From Rhabdophis nuchalis (Eukaryota > Chordata > Lepidosauria > Squamata > Natricidae), in contig CM077644.1 of the NCBI GenBank assembly GCA_039707465.1, forward strand, positions 139,298,962 through 139,362,961: a DNA stretch of 64,000 bases, read 5' to 3'. Below the pieces are notes generated by a model, which was given only the letters and a program-made list of their open reading frames with translations, was not told where the DNA came from and did no database searches. Made by a program: the position numbers and the translations under genes. Numbering within the stretch: position 1 is the stretch's first letter; every line of letters starts with the position of its first letter. Shown piece after piece: positions 43,602 through 54,027 of the stretch.

Positions 43602-44578
43602 TCCTAGCCCCCCAATTTTGACCCAAAGGCCTCTTTTTGCACAATGTCGCTGTCTTATGCCAATTTCGAATCAAATACAGCAAACCAATTTTGTTGTATT
43701 TAAGTACAATGACAATAAAGATTATACTTATACTTATGCCCAAGCCCAACCCATATCTTAAGTCATCCATAGCTATTCCACTATTAGGTAGTGCTTTTCC
43801 CCTTTAAGCAGCAGTTACCTTGAATGCAAACTTTTGTGCTCCACTGACCATTCATTGGGTGTTGTAGTCAGGTGCTTCCAAAGGACTAGGATTAGCCCTA
43901 TGTCAATGGAACACTTTAGAATAGGTGCAGATATGCCCCCTTCCTTCAATCTCTTAGCCTTGTCCTCAAGGATCACTCTGACGCAGGCAGTAGGCAGGCC
44001 TGATTCATTCAAACCAGCTCCTCTCTCTGTACCTTACATGAAATAAGAGGGAGTTTATTTAAGGGAAATCACTGAGCCCGGAAAAAAAGAATAAGCATTT
44101 GCAAAACTCTGCAAAATAAGAGATGGGTGTTCCTTTTGTGTCCACCAAATGGCAGTCAGCTTTCCCTTACATCAAGATACGTAAAGGAGATCAAAAACAT
44201 AAAGAAGGGCCCACTTTAAAGTACTTGGTGATGAAAGGGTGACCTCACCCCAAGTTAATTGGCAGCCCCAACCTTGCTTCTGAGATTTTCAAGCTAGTTT
44301 CTTTTTCCTTGAAATACATCTGACGTAGAATATAGCTTAAGAAATCTTAAGCTGTATTGCTTATAAAGCTTATTAGGGGTACTGACAAGTGATGTACTGC
44401 TTACACCTGCTTCCCACCTGTCACCATCATGCCTCAAGTTGGCTTTACCTCATGATTCATTCTAGATTTCCCACTACTTTCTTTTTATTGGTGTCAGCTT
44501 CCTGAAAGTGGAAAATCTCCGGGTTCTGTTCAGCAAGAGGTTACTAAGTGAGATAATATCAATTTTCTCTTGTTTCAG
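43602..44578. other. No gene recognised
   Basis: Includes ACAATGACAATAAAG near 43710, a segment shared with the hAT element at 38.2 kb in the opposite orientation. Otherwise nothing supportable. Confidence 0.35.
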
Positions 44579-44659
44579 TCATCCACGTCCCTGTGGCAAT
44601 CAGTAATCTTCACTGGAAGGAGAGAGATTCAGCCGAATTGTGTTCCTTCTAGTGAACAG
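44579..44659 (+). other. Candidate noncoding exon
   Basis: An 81-base segment with acceptor TTCTCTTGTTTCAG and donor CAG|GTAGAA in non-repeat sequence upstream of LPAR5. It is a possible 5' UTR exon; support is splice-site quality only. Confidence 0.15.
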
Positions 44660-44864
44660 GTAGAAGGAGAACCATGCTAGTCTATGCTCAGGTTTGGGTT
44701 CCAGCAGGTGCTACTGCCATTCTGTTTGTAGGTGTGCTGCACTTCATTTGCACTGTGCACGCATGCGCAGCACAATAAAAAATTGTTCTGTGCATGCGCC
44801 AAAGCTAAAAACAAGATGGCGGTGCCATAGGCACTGCCCGGAGAACCAGTTTGGGGACTTGATT

Positions 44865-47800
44865 TTATTTTATTTTATTTGGACTTATAAACCGCCCCCT
44901 CTCCCCGAAGGGACTCGGGGCGGTGTACAGGGAAAAAATTAAAAACCATATAAACAGACAATATATAACAAAGCTAAAAACGAATTAAATTACCTGTACT
45001 AGAATTTAGAAATATTAAAATAGGAACCCTCCTAAACTAAAATTCCCTAAATCTAAAATCCATTTATGTCCTTGACAGACGTTATGTTATAAAATCAATA
45101 CCATTTACGCAAGACCAGCTTGTTGAAATAAATATGTTTTAAGTGAGCGGCGGAAGAGGGGAAGGTCCGTGATTGTGCGAAGTTCGGGGGGTAGGTCGTT
45201 CCAGAGGGCTGGCTCAGCCACAGAGAAGGCCCTACCCCTGGGCACCGCTAGCCGGCATTGCCCGGCGGTTGGTACCCTCAGTAGGCCCACTCTGTGGGAG
45301 CGTATCGGACATAGGGAGGTATGTGGCAGGAGACGGTCCTGTAAGTAACTAGGCCCCGAGCCATGGAGCGATTTGAAGATGGTAACAAGCACCTTGAAGC
45401 GCACCCGGAAGGCCACCGGTAGCCAGTGCAGCTCGCGCAGGAGAGGTGTTACGTGGGAGTAGCGAGAAGCTCCCAGAATCCCCCGCGCGGCCGCATTCTG
45501 AACCAACTGGAGCCTCCGGGTGCACCTCAAGGGGAGCCCCATGTAGAGAGCGTTGCAATAGTCTAGGCCAGGGGTCTGCAAAGTCGGCTCTTTTAAGACT
45601 GGTGGACTTCAACTCCCAGAGGTCCCCAGCCAGCATAGCTGGCTGGGGAATTCTGGGAGTTGAAGTCCACCAGTTCTTAAAAGAGCCAACTTTGCAGACC
45701 CCTGGTCTAGGCGAGACGTCACGAGTGCCTGAGTGACAGTGCGGAGGGCGTCTCGGTCCAGAAAGGGATGCAACTGGTGTACCAGGCGAACCTGGTAGAA
45801 TGCCCCCCTGGTCACGGCCGTCACATGATCGTCTAGGGACAGCCGGGAATCCAGGAGGATACCCAGGTTGCGAACCCTTTCCGCAGGGGCCAATGACTCG
45901 CCCCCGATAACCAGCGATGGAATAAGCTGGCTATGCCAAGACGCCGGAAACCACAGCCACTCGGTCTTGGATGGGTTGAGTCGGAGTTTGTTACTTCCCA
46001 TCCAGAGCCGCACGGCTTCCAGGCACCGGGACATCACTTCGACGGCATCATTGGGGTGGTTAGGGGTAGATATGTACAACTGAGTATCATCAGCGTACAG
46101 ATGGTACTCTACCCCACAACCATGGATGATCTCACCCAGCGGCTTCATGTAGATGTTAAACAGGAGTGGTGAGAGGATCGACCCCTGAGGCACCCCATAA
46201 GTGAGTGGTCTCGAGGTCGACCTCTGCCCTCCTGCCAATACAAATTGCGACCGGCCGGAGAGGTAGGAGGAGAACCACTGTAGAACAGTGCCCCTCAATC
46301 CCAACCTCTCCAGTCGGTGCAATAGGATACCATGGTCGATGATATCGAAAGCCGCTGAGAGATCTAATAGGACCAGGATAGAAGAAAAACCCCTATCTCT
46401 GGCCCTCCAGAGATCATCCACCAACGCGACCAATGCCGTCTCGGTGCTGTGCCCAGGTCGGAAGCCGGACTGGCGCGGGTCTAGATAAATAGTTTCCTCC
46501 AGGTGTCGAGAGAACTGCTGTACCACCACACTCTCTACAACCTTCGCCAAAAAGCGAAGGTTGGAGACTGGACGATAGTTAGTTAGCAATGCTGGGTCCA
46601 GGGAGGGCTTCTTGAGGAGGGGTCTCACCATTGCCTCTTTAAGGGAGGTCGGCAAGAGCCCTCACTAAGAGAAGCATTCACAATTCCCTGGAGCCAGCCT
46701 CGTGTCACCTCCCAGGAGGTCAGTATTAGCCAGGAGGGACACGGGTCCAATAAACATGTGGTGGCATTCAGTCGTCTCGGCAACCTGTCCATGTCTTCGG
46801 AAGTAACAAAGTCGAACTCGTCCCATAAAACGGTCTCAAGACCTGCCTCGGACGGTCCGCCCAGATCTATCGGAATGGAGGCCAAGTCGTCCCGAATCTG
46901 AGCGATTTTGTCCTACAGATAACCACCAAACTCCTCTGCTCTGCCCTGCAGGGGAACTTCCCGCGACCCATGATGGAGAAGGGAGCAGGTCACCCTGAAC
47001 AGGGTGGCAGGGAGGTTATCTGCGGACGCAATAAGGGTGGCAAGATGATGACGTTTTGCCACTCTTATTGCCACTAGGTAGGTCTTTGTACAGGACCTCA
47101 CCAGTGTTCGGTCGGATTCGGAATGAATGGATCTCCATCTGCTCTCTAGGCGTCTCTTGTGGCGCTTCATCACCCTTAGCTCCTCAGAAAACCAAGGAGC
47201 CAGGGTGGATCGGCGCCGCGTGAGAGGCCGCAAGGGCACGACCCGGTCCAAGGCCCCCGTGGCTGCACTATTCCATGCGGCCACTAAGTCCTCGGTCGAG
47301 TCGTGGGTGAGGGTTACAGGCATAGGCCCAAGCTCCGTCAGGAACCTCTCCGGGTCCATCAGGCGCCTGGGGCGGAACCATCTAGGAATCTCGGGTTCTG
47401 CCTCCCCGCGGTGGGGTGCAGCGGTCAGAAAGTCCAGCCGCAGGAGCGAGTGACCTGACCATGACGGGTTCGATGACTAATTCCCCTACTCCTAGATCAC
47501 TCAACCACTGGCCAGAGGCAAAGATTAAGTCTAGCGTGTTTCCCCCTGTATGTGTGGGGGCTTGAATTACTTGGGTCAGGTCCATGGCCGTCATGGAGGC
47601 CATGAACTCCCGAGCCACCTCGGACGAACTGCCTACCGATGGCAGGTTGAAGTCCCCCATGACTAAAAGTCTGGGGGTTCCAACCGCCACCTCAGCGATC
47701 ACCTCGAGGAGCTCGGGCAGGGCTGCTGACACGTAGCGGGGAGCCAGGTACAAAACCAGCAAGCCCAGCTGCCTCCCAAGTCCCCATTTCACAAACAGAG

Positions 47801-48418
47801 ATTCACACCCGACTACCTGAGGCACAGTGGCCTCCCTTGGCTGAGAACTTTCTTTAATAATAACCGCCACTCCCCCACCCCTACCCTGGGCCCTTGGCCG
47901 ATGAAGTGCCAGGTAACCTGGTGGGCACATCTCGACGAGGGGAACACCTCCCTCGTGCCCCAACCAGGTTTCCGTGATGCCCACCAGGTCCGGGTCCCCC
48001 TCCGAAATTAGATCATATATGAGGGGAGCTTTGTTCACCACGGACCTGGCATTGCACAGCATCAGCCTCGGGCCCGGGCTCTGTAACTCATCACCTCCTA
48101 GATTACGGGAGGAACCCAGGGGGTCGGGGTGGACAACCGCTCTTAAATAGCGGGTACGCACGCCCCCCGAAACTTGATACGACCCCTGGCTCCCGTCATA
48201 CCTGTCCCTCCCCTGGACCGTGTGAATGGAGAGGCCCTCTGTAGGATCGACCTTGGCCCCCCTCGTTAAATCAGACCCTCTACCCTTACTTCCGCCGTTA
48301 TCAGCTGGTCTCGTACTCTGCTCAGTGCTAACATAAATGGACCCACCCCCCACCCTGGAACCCCTTAAAACCCGAGCTAAAAAACTAACTAAAAAACTAC
48401 GCAGCTTGTGTTTTTGCC
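44865..48418 (-). mobile_element. Near full-length L2-like LINE with endonuclease and reverse transcriptase
   Basis: Read on the minus strand: an apurinic-type endonuclease domain at about 48070-47382 (LMLCNARSVVNKAPLIYDLI, VGITETWL, RGGGVAVIIKES, LLVMGDFNLP), a linker (47359-46625) with a stop and frame changes, then reverse transcriptase 46655-45609 (SGFRPGHSTETALVALVDDL, LDLSAAFDIIDHGIL, GVPQGSILSPLLFNIYM, YADDTQLYIS) and the C-terminal block 45581-45105 (LVQNAAARGILGASRYSHVT, GRAFSVAEPALWNDLPPELR). The 3' UTR has GTACACCGCCCCGAGTCC-type sequence and an (AAAT)n tail at 44865-44880. A snapback MITE interrupts it. Few lesions suggest a relatively recent copy. Confidence 0.93.
45569..45704. 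mobile_element. Snapback hAT MITE inside the LINE, 136 bp
   Basis: CAGGGGTCTGCAAAGTCGGC start with complementary end; exact 8-bp duplication GTCTAGGC at 45561-45568 and 45705-45712. Insertion plus duplication is 144 bp, a multiple of three, but introduces stops. Confidence 0.95.
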
Positions 48419-48574
48419 GGACATGGCAGGTGTGGATCACTGTCAGTTCCAGCGAACCAGGCTGCCAAACCACTACCGGTTCGGCTGAACCGATCCATAC
48501 CGGTAGGAACCCCCACTGTCTATGCTGGCAAAAATAAATAAATCATGATCTAGTAGCACATTTCCCATATATTC

Positions 48575-48652
48575 CTATACATACATACATACATATATAC
48601 ATACATACATACATACATACATACGTGTGTGTGTGTGTGTGTGTGTGCTGGT
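48575..48652. repeat. (ATAC)n and (GT)n microsatellite
   Basis: ATAC/CATA runs followed by about 24 bases of GT. Confidence 0.95.
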
Positions 48653-48900
48653 CTTGTTGTATTCGGGTGTTTTCCCATGTAAGCATGAGATTGTTTTTGC
48701 AACATTTCGGCAAGATCTCACTTGCCATCTTCAGGCCTCGGTCTGTGATGGCAAGTGAGATCTTGCCGAAACGTTGCAAAAACAATCTCATGCTTACACG
48801 GGTTTTCCCGTGTATATAGCATAGAATTGGAAATATAGCGTGGAATACACGGGAAAACACCCGAAGACAGCAATACCAGCATACCTACACCCGTGAAAAT
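48650..48900 (-). mobile_element. Foldback sequence with CTTGCCGAAACGTTGC tails, possibly Penelope-like
   Basis: Arms 48670-48731 and 48748-48808 are near-perfect inverted repeats. Each arm carries GGCAAGTGAGATCTTGCCGA and GTTGCAAAAACAATCTCATG, and one flank has CGGGTGTTTTCCC. Trailers of this CCTGAAGATGG type are familiar from Penelope-like and some other retroelements; no coding sequence is present. Confidence 0.55.
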
Positions 48901-48940
48901 CTACAAAAGCATATATGTGTGTGTGTGTGTGTGTGTGTAT

Positions 48941-49165
48941 TACATTTTTGAGCTGATCAATAAATAAGTCAGGGAGACTAGTATAGATCTATTTCGAGCT
49001 TTTTAGCTCTCATCAGCTAGCCATACCCTTACTGGGATTTGAACCGGGGCTGTATTACATGCTAGGCAGGAGCCTTAGCCATTAGGCTACCAGGTTTTCT
49101 TCCTGATCAGCTGAGACAGGAGGATAAGTATATACTTGTGTCACAACACCCTGTTAAGCCCCAAG
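48941..49165 (-). mobile_element. tRNA-like SINE or PLE-type unit with hammerhead ribozyme, copy 2
   Basis: Collinear with copy 1 on the opposite strand: CAGCTGATCAGGAAGA, A box TAGCCTAATGG at 49089-49079, B box GGTTCAAATCC at 49045-49035, ribozyme 49022-48976 and TTATTTATTGATCAGCTC, then AC repeats. Confidence 0.8.
48976..49022 (-). ncRNA. Type I hammerhead ribozyme motif, copy 2
   Basis: Minus strand: CTGATGA at 49016-49010, stem II GAGC/GCTC with a 6-base loop, GAA at 48995-48993, stem III ATA/TAT with GATC loop, cleavage base A at 48982 (copy 1 has C, both permitted), stem I GGCTAG/CTAGTC. The whole 47-base unit is preserved; the only difference from copy 1 is the permitted cleavage base. 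Confidence 0.8.
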
Positions 49166-50402
49166 TATATATATATATACAAGTATATGTTTCATGAGCT
49201 GCAACTCACTTCTTCAAATGTAATGATCAGGAAAGCTTTTAGATTTGTTAGCCACTACAGAGGATCTGAAACTAAGTCTAAACCCCATCAAATTGTGAAC
49301 TATTTAAAAGCAATGAATAACATCAAGTCATTATTATGCCATGTAATAGAAAAACTCAGATTTAACCTATGCCCTCTTGAGTAAGTGTCACTAGATAATA
49401 ACTGGGACAGACCAAAGGCTTCTAATTAGGTTATAAACTCATCAACCGTTCCTGGCATGCATTTTGAAGTTCTCTGCCAGCAAAGCAAATCAGCAGGACT
49501 TCACCCTTTGGCCTCTCTGCTAATTGATGGGAAACCCCAATGATCAGAGTTTGCTCAGCCTCATTCAAACAACTCCTGAAGATACAACCCCCCCTCCAAG
49601 CTGCCTCCTTCTTTGATGTATATTATCTGCAGTACTGGGAAGCTTGATTTTGCTTCAATGCCTTTCACTTTTCTACTTTGCAGTACATGATCTAAGCAGC
49701 AAGGACTGTGCTCCTAACTTCTCCATCCGGATTTCCTGCAAGTCTGCTTTTTCCCTTCAACCGAGCCCAAGGAGTAGGCTGATGAAAACTGGTAAAAGCT
49801 GTGCTAGCAGACATTTCATTTGAAGCACCTGGAAGGGCTGGCTCTGCAAGTTTTCTTGCCGGAAGAGATGGGTAAGGACCACTTCCTGCCTGTTTCTGCA
49901 TGGAGGGAAATGCTAAAAGTAGGCACGGTAGAGAATAATGGCTTCCTGGCTTCATCAAGCACAGATGCTTTATCATAGAAGGAGACAACAAAAGCCCACC
50001 ATTTCCTCCTGTGATTATGCATGGGCACCTTCAAAGTTCTTAATAACAGTTGACTGCTACAGGTCGTTCTCAACTTATGACTGATTGCTTAGAAATCATT
50101 CAAAGTTATGACCTACTTGAAAAAGGGGACTTAAGACCCAGAATGAAAGTTTCCGCGTTGGGTCTCTCTCCTGTAAGGTCCTGTGACCGCACTTCAGGCT
50201 CTCAGCAACAGTGCTGCATTTGCAGCAATTTTTTCCCACACTCTCATCCCACATCTCAGTCCTTGAGCTTCAGAATGAGAGGGATTGCAGGTAAGGATTT
50301 TATTGCTCAGGTAGTCATAGTTTTTATTTCAAGTAGTTACTTATGTGTGAGAGTAGTTAAAACTGATTTTTATTTTACTTGTATCCTACTTTTATTTTAG
50401 TT
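49166..50402. other. No gene recognised
   Basis: 50061-50130 has a short GGTCGTTCTCAACTTATGAC piece of the GTAAGTC repeat family. Otherwise nothing supportable. Confidence 0.35.
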
Positions 50403-50612
50403 TTTACAAATGCAAGGCAGTTACCATATCCAATACACATTTCTCCTCCTATTTTCTCCACAATAAGCAATCTCTGAGGTGCATTGGGCTAAGAGTGACT
50501 GGCCCACAGTCACCCAGCTGGTTTTTATGGCTAACATGGGATTTGAACTCATGGTCTTCTGGTTTCTAGTCTGGTGCCTTAACTATCAGACCAAAGCAGC
50601 TGCAAACTATCA
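50403..50612 (-). mobile_element. MIR/CORE-type tRNA SINE
   Basis: CTAAGAGTGACTGGCCCACA and CACCCAGCTGG followed by GGGATTTGAACTCATGG, the layout of a reversed CORE-SINE with its tRNA-like head at the right. Confidence 0.65.
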
Positions 50613-51129
50613 AGCCACCTTTCTCCTTGAAAGACTTACTAGGGCAGTAGAAGCCCAGAAACTAACTCTGTCTCTCCTCTCTGTCTCTCCTCTCTCTCTT
50701 TTCTCTCCCCCCCCCATGTCTGTGCATGAAACAAAAGTTTTTGCAAATAGGATAATGACTGCCCACAAGTTCAGCAGATCTATAATATTGCAAAGCAAAC
50801 ATCAGCTTTGTTTCAAATAACAATGGAGCCAGAAAAGAAGAATAAAAACCACTTTTATCTATCAAAACCAGCCATTTCTATAGAAGTTCAAAGCTGGTTC
50901 CAAATTGGTACAGCAGATTTGCTGTTCCTCCCCTGCTGCTGTCAGCTGGAACCCACCTTACATAATAACTCTGTTATTTAGAATGTGTCAATCCTGGGTG
51001 GATGTAAAAATTAGCACAAAAAATACAGAGATACCTGTAGAAATAAATACATACACACATACTTACATATATATAACAACTTTTGATTTCACTGTCCATA
51101 ATTTTTAGTTTTTGCCCATAATTTATTCT

Positions 51130-51350
51130 TAAAATTTAAGGTGGTTTGTTTTTTGATGCCTTCAAGTCATTGTTGACTCCCTGTGACTGCTTGCACAAGT
51201 CCCTGAAGTTTTCTTGGTAAGATTTCCACTGCCTGTTTCCTAGGGTTGAAAAAGAATATGATCCCAGGTCACCCATCTGGCTTTGTGCCTAAGAAAGAGT
51301 AGACGTTTCTAGATTGCTGCCTTAGCCACTACACCAAACTGACTCTAATT
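51130..51350 (-). mobile_element. Old tRNA-type SINE, diverged
   Basis: GCCTTCAAGTCATTGTTGAC, CCCAGGTCACCCATCTGGCT and CTGCCTTAGCCACTACACCA follow the order of amniote SINEs, with the tRNA-like head at the right. Heavily mutated. Confidence 0.5.
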
Positions 51351-51438
51351 TGGGAGCCATTTCATTTTTGGAGACTTTAATGCTTTTTGCTTTTTCAGAA
51401 TGCTATAATAAAACATTTTTTCCTCATTTTTTCTCTAG

Positions 51439-51662
51439 ACTCCTCATTTTGTGACTGAGAATGGCCTTAAACCTCCTGGACTCTGATGGATTGTGAAGCC
51501 TGGAAGTCCACGTCAAAGAGTTAGGACCACCATCTGAATTAAGGAATAGAAGGATGAGCACCAACTTTAATCCTAGGCCCTTTGTTGGTCTCTTGTAATC
51601 TCTGCTTCTGTCAGTATCTTCAACAGACCTATCAAAGTCTTCCTTTCGGGTGATTTCCAGGC
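51439..51662 (+). other. LPAR5: Possible 5' UTR or splice acceptor region of LPAR5
   Basis: Two acceptor-like sites precede the LPAR5 ATG: one after a long T/C tract (TTCTCTAG, AG at 51437-51438) and one ending at 51660. Either could begin the coding exon. Which one is used is not decidable from sequence. Confidence 0.4.
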
Positions 51663-52793
51663 ATGTCAACTAACAATGTTACGGAATGCCCTGATAACAT
51701 TCACCAACTGCAGTTGATTGGATACAGCTTGATCTTCATAGCAGGCGTATGTCTCAATGTTGCGTCCCTCTTGATCTTCTTGTACTATCTGAAGCTCAAG
51801 TCAGTGGTGGCCATCTACATGTGTAACTTGGTTATGAGTGACCTCCTTTTCACCCTATCTTTGCCCTTCCGTATATATTACTATTACATGGGGGAATGGC
51901 CCTTTGGAAATTTGATTTGTCAAGTCTCGGGTTCTCTTTTCCAAATAAATATGTACGGCAGTTGCATTTTCCTGATGTGCATCAACTTGGACCGCTTTGT
52001 TGCTATTGTCTACCCGCTACGGTGGCGCCACCTCCGGCGTCCCAAAGTGGCCAGGCTGCTCTGCTGTGTGGTGTGGGTACTAATCCTGATAGGCTCTGTT
52101 CCAGTTGCTATAATCCACAAGACAACTCCATGTATTAAGAAAAATTCTTACCTTAAAAAAAGTGAAACCTTCGTGTGCTTTGAAAACTTCAATAAGGACT
52201 TGTGGCAGGGAAAAATCTTCGGTCTGGTCATTTTAGCAGAGATTCTTGGCTTTCTCCTCCCTCTGACCTCTGTGGCAGCCTGCTCAATCCGAATTTTTCA
52301 GAAACTATGCCAGACTCGTGGGTCGCGGAGCCTGCGCCAAGAAAAGACCATTCGCATGCTTGTAGTCAATCTGGTCATCTTTATCTTATGCTTCGTACCC
52401 TACAACACCATCCTGGCAGCCTATGGGATGATAAAAGCCAAAGTGATTATTACCGATTCAACCACGCAGGCTTCAGTGCGCAATGCCCTTATCATCACTA
52501 TGCTATTTGCAAGTATGAACTGCACCCTGGATCCCTTGATCTATTATTTCAGTACAGAAGGCTTCAAAAATACTTTGAAGAGAATAAGAAGAGGGCAAAC
52601 TTGGGATTTTGAGATGGGAACCCTTCAGACTCGAGCAAGAAAAAACAAAAAAGCTGCCTCCTACAAGGCAGTAAAGGTTAAGCAGGATAGTGAACAATGT
52701 CCAGTTCGGAATTCAAATGCTCCCTGTGAGGACATGCCATTTGCTTCCCCTAAGATATTCTTGAGTAGCTCCATTAAAGACTCTGAAATATAG
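51663..52793 (+). CDS. LPAR5: LPAR5, lysophosphatidic acid receptor 5 (GPR92), complete coding exon
   Basis: 376-residue class A GPCR in one uninterrupted coding exon. It senses lysophosphatidic acid at the plasma membrane and in mammals couples to G12/13 and Gq. Recognition is by near-identical blocks with human LPAR5: SDLLFTLSLP (residues 59-68), MYGSCIFLM (97-105), HLRRPKVARLLC (123-134), LGFLLPL (195-201), NLVIFILCFVPYN (236-248) and CTLDPLIYYFSTEGFKNTL (287-305). Seven hydrophobic segments are evident. Cys86 and Cys172 are placed for the ECL1-ECL2 disulfide, Asn5 is in an N-glycosylation sequon, the TM3 box is DRF (110-112) rather than DRY, and TM7 carries DPLIY. The tail after residue 305 is lysine-rich and unlike human. 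The ATG lies two bases after a good acceptor (TTTCCAG ending at 51660), as expected for a gene whose coding exon follows 5' UTR exons. Alternative: P2Y-family paralogue such as LPAR4/6, less likely given synteny. Confidence 0.95.
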   Translation: MSTNNVTECPDNIHQLQLIGYSLIFIAGVCLNVASLLIFLYYLKLKSVVAIYMCNLVMSDLLFTLSLPFRIYYYYMGEWPFGNLICQVSGSLFQINMYGSCIFLMCINLDRFVAIVYPLRWRHLRRPKVARLLCCVVWVLILIGSVPVAIIHKTTPCIKKNSYLKKSETFVCFENFNKDLWQGKIFGLVILAEILGFLLPLTSVAACSIRIFQKLCQTRGSRSLRQEKTIRMLVVNLVIFILCFVPYNTILAAYGMIKAKVIITDSTTQASVRNALIITMLFASMNCTLDPLIYYFSTEGFKNTLKRIRRGQTWDFEMGTLQTRARKNKKAASYKAVKVKQDSEQCPVRNSNAPCEDMPFASPKIFLSSSIKDSEI

Positions 52794-52916
52794 AGATGGG
52801 GGAACTATCAAACTACCAAGCTTTTGGAATGAAGTGGCATTACAGAAAGTGACTGTCAGAAACATTTGAACAAAATATGAAGACTTGATGCACTTAAATA
52901 CTGTAAAGCCCTAGAC

Positions 52917-53288
52917 CAGTGATGGCTAACCTTTTTTGGCTCGCGTGCCAAAAGCAGGGGGAGCACATGGGGGGTTGTGCGTGGGTGTGCCACACCCATA
53001 ATGCTATGGGTGTGACCCTCTGCTTTTGGCGTGCTTTTTTCTCCCTCCAGGCTCCAGAGGGTTTCTAGGAGCCTGGGGAGGGTGAAAACAGCCTCCCACC
53101 ACCACCTCCAGAGGCTTCAGGAGCTTCCCTGAAGCCTCCAGAGGGTGAAAAACGGCCTCAAAAGAAGGCCTACATCAGCTGGCCAGCGCACACATGCACG
53201 CTGGAGCTGACAAGGCAACGCCTCCCGTGCCCTAAGAAATGGCTCCGCGTGCCACCTGTGCACCCGTGCCATAGGTTCGCCATCACTG
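52917..53288. mobile_element. Nonautonomous hAT element, 372 bp, downstream of LPAR5
   Basis: CAGTGATGGCTAACCTTTTT start and GGTTCGCCATCACTG end, flanked by CCCTAGAC and CCCTATAC (seven of eight). Probably within the LPAR5 3' UTR if the downstream AATAAA is used. Confidence 0.9.
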
Positions 53289-53717
53289 CCCTATACTGTA
53301 CTGTAAGACCATTTCATATTTCAAGAACAGTTTCCGATATAGATTTTAAAATTTGTTTTCCATTTCCTATCCATAGAGTGTATGATATTCATATGAATGC
53401 TATGAGATATTTATGATAAAGTCACTCATTTCCAGGTTCAGTTCAGGGTGTTTTAGCACTTGATTTAGCAACTGGCATCAGAAGGAACCAAGAATGGTGT
53501 TAATCTATGGGTCAAGCTGTTTGCAGAAATACAAATTGCCATTGCTGTACTTTTCTCCAAAACCTTACACCAAATATATTTATTAGCTGTTTCTGTATCC
53601 ATAATTACATTTTAAGGCAGGGTTTGTTTGGGGTTTTTGAGCTTTGGGAAATTGTTTACAAATACCTAAAATAAAAAAGCCAACCAAAAAAAAAAAATCC
53701 TGCATGAGTCGGCTTTG
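53289..53717. other. No feature except the candidate polyadenylation signal
   Basis: Unique-looking AT-rich sequence, compatible with a 3' UTR. Confidence 0.35.
53670..53675 (+). terminator. Candidate LPAR5 polyadenylation signal
   Basis: AATAAA about 880 bases after the LPAR5 stop, followed by an A-rich run. If used, the 3' UTR contains the hAT MITE at 52917-53288. Confidence 0.25.
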
Positions 53718-53725
53718 GTTTAAGA

Positions 53726-53843
53726 CAGTATTTCTCAACCTTGGCCACTTGAAGATGTCCAGACTTCAACTCCCAGAATTCTCCAGCCAGCATTTGGGAG
53801 TTGAAGTCCGGACATCTTAAGTGGCCAAGGTTGAGAAACTCTG
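53726..53843. mobile_element. Snapback hAT MITE
   Basis: CAGTATTTCTCAACCTTGGC start, GGTTGAGAAACTCTG end, flanked by GTTTAAGA and GTTTAAGG. Confidence 0.9.
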
Positions 53844-54027
53844 GTTTAAGGCCCAGTACTAGGCAGAAGACATTCAGCAAACTTTCAGTGGTCTCTTAAA
53901 GATTTGAATTGGGGAAGGACGAGGGTTTGGGGTTTTGTTGCACAGACAACCTTCAATTGCTATGGACCTGAGTGGAGCTTATAAGGAATTATTATTAAAC
54001 TCCTCCCCCAAACCCACACACATAGTA

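Larger units (their letters stand above)
44689..48518. mobile_element. hAT MITE (GGGTTCC...GGAACCCCCACTG) opened by a 3.55-kb LINE
   Basis: The MITE has an exact 8-bp duplication TCTATGCT at 44681-44688 and 48519-48526. Its left piece (44689-44864) and right piece (48419-48518) become a typical member of the family once the LINE is removed; compare 8796-9122. Confidence 0.9.

Noticed and set aside
51896..52612. Alternative-frame open frames inside LPAR5
   Set aside because: They overlap a clearly conserved GPCR frame and show no protein family of their own.
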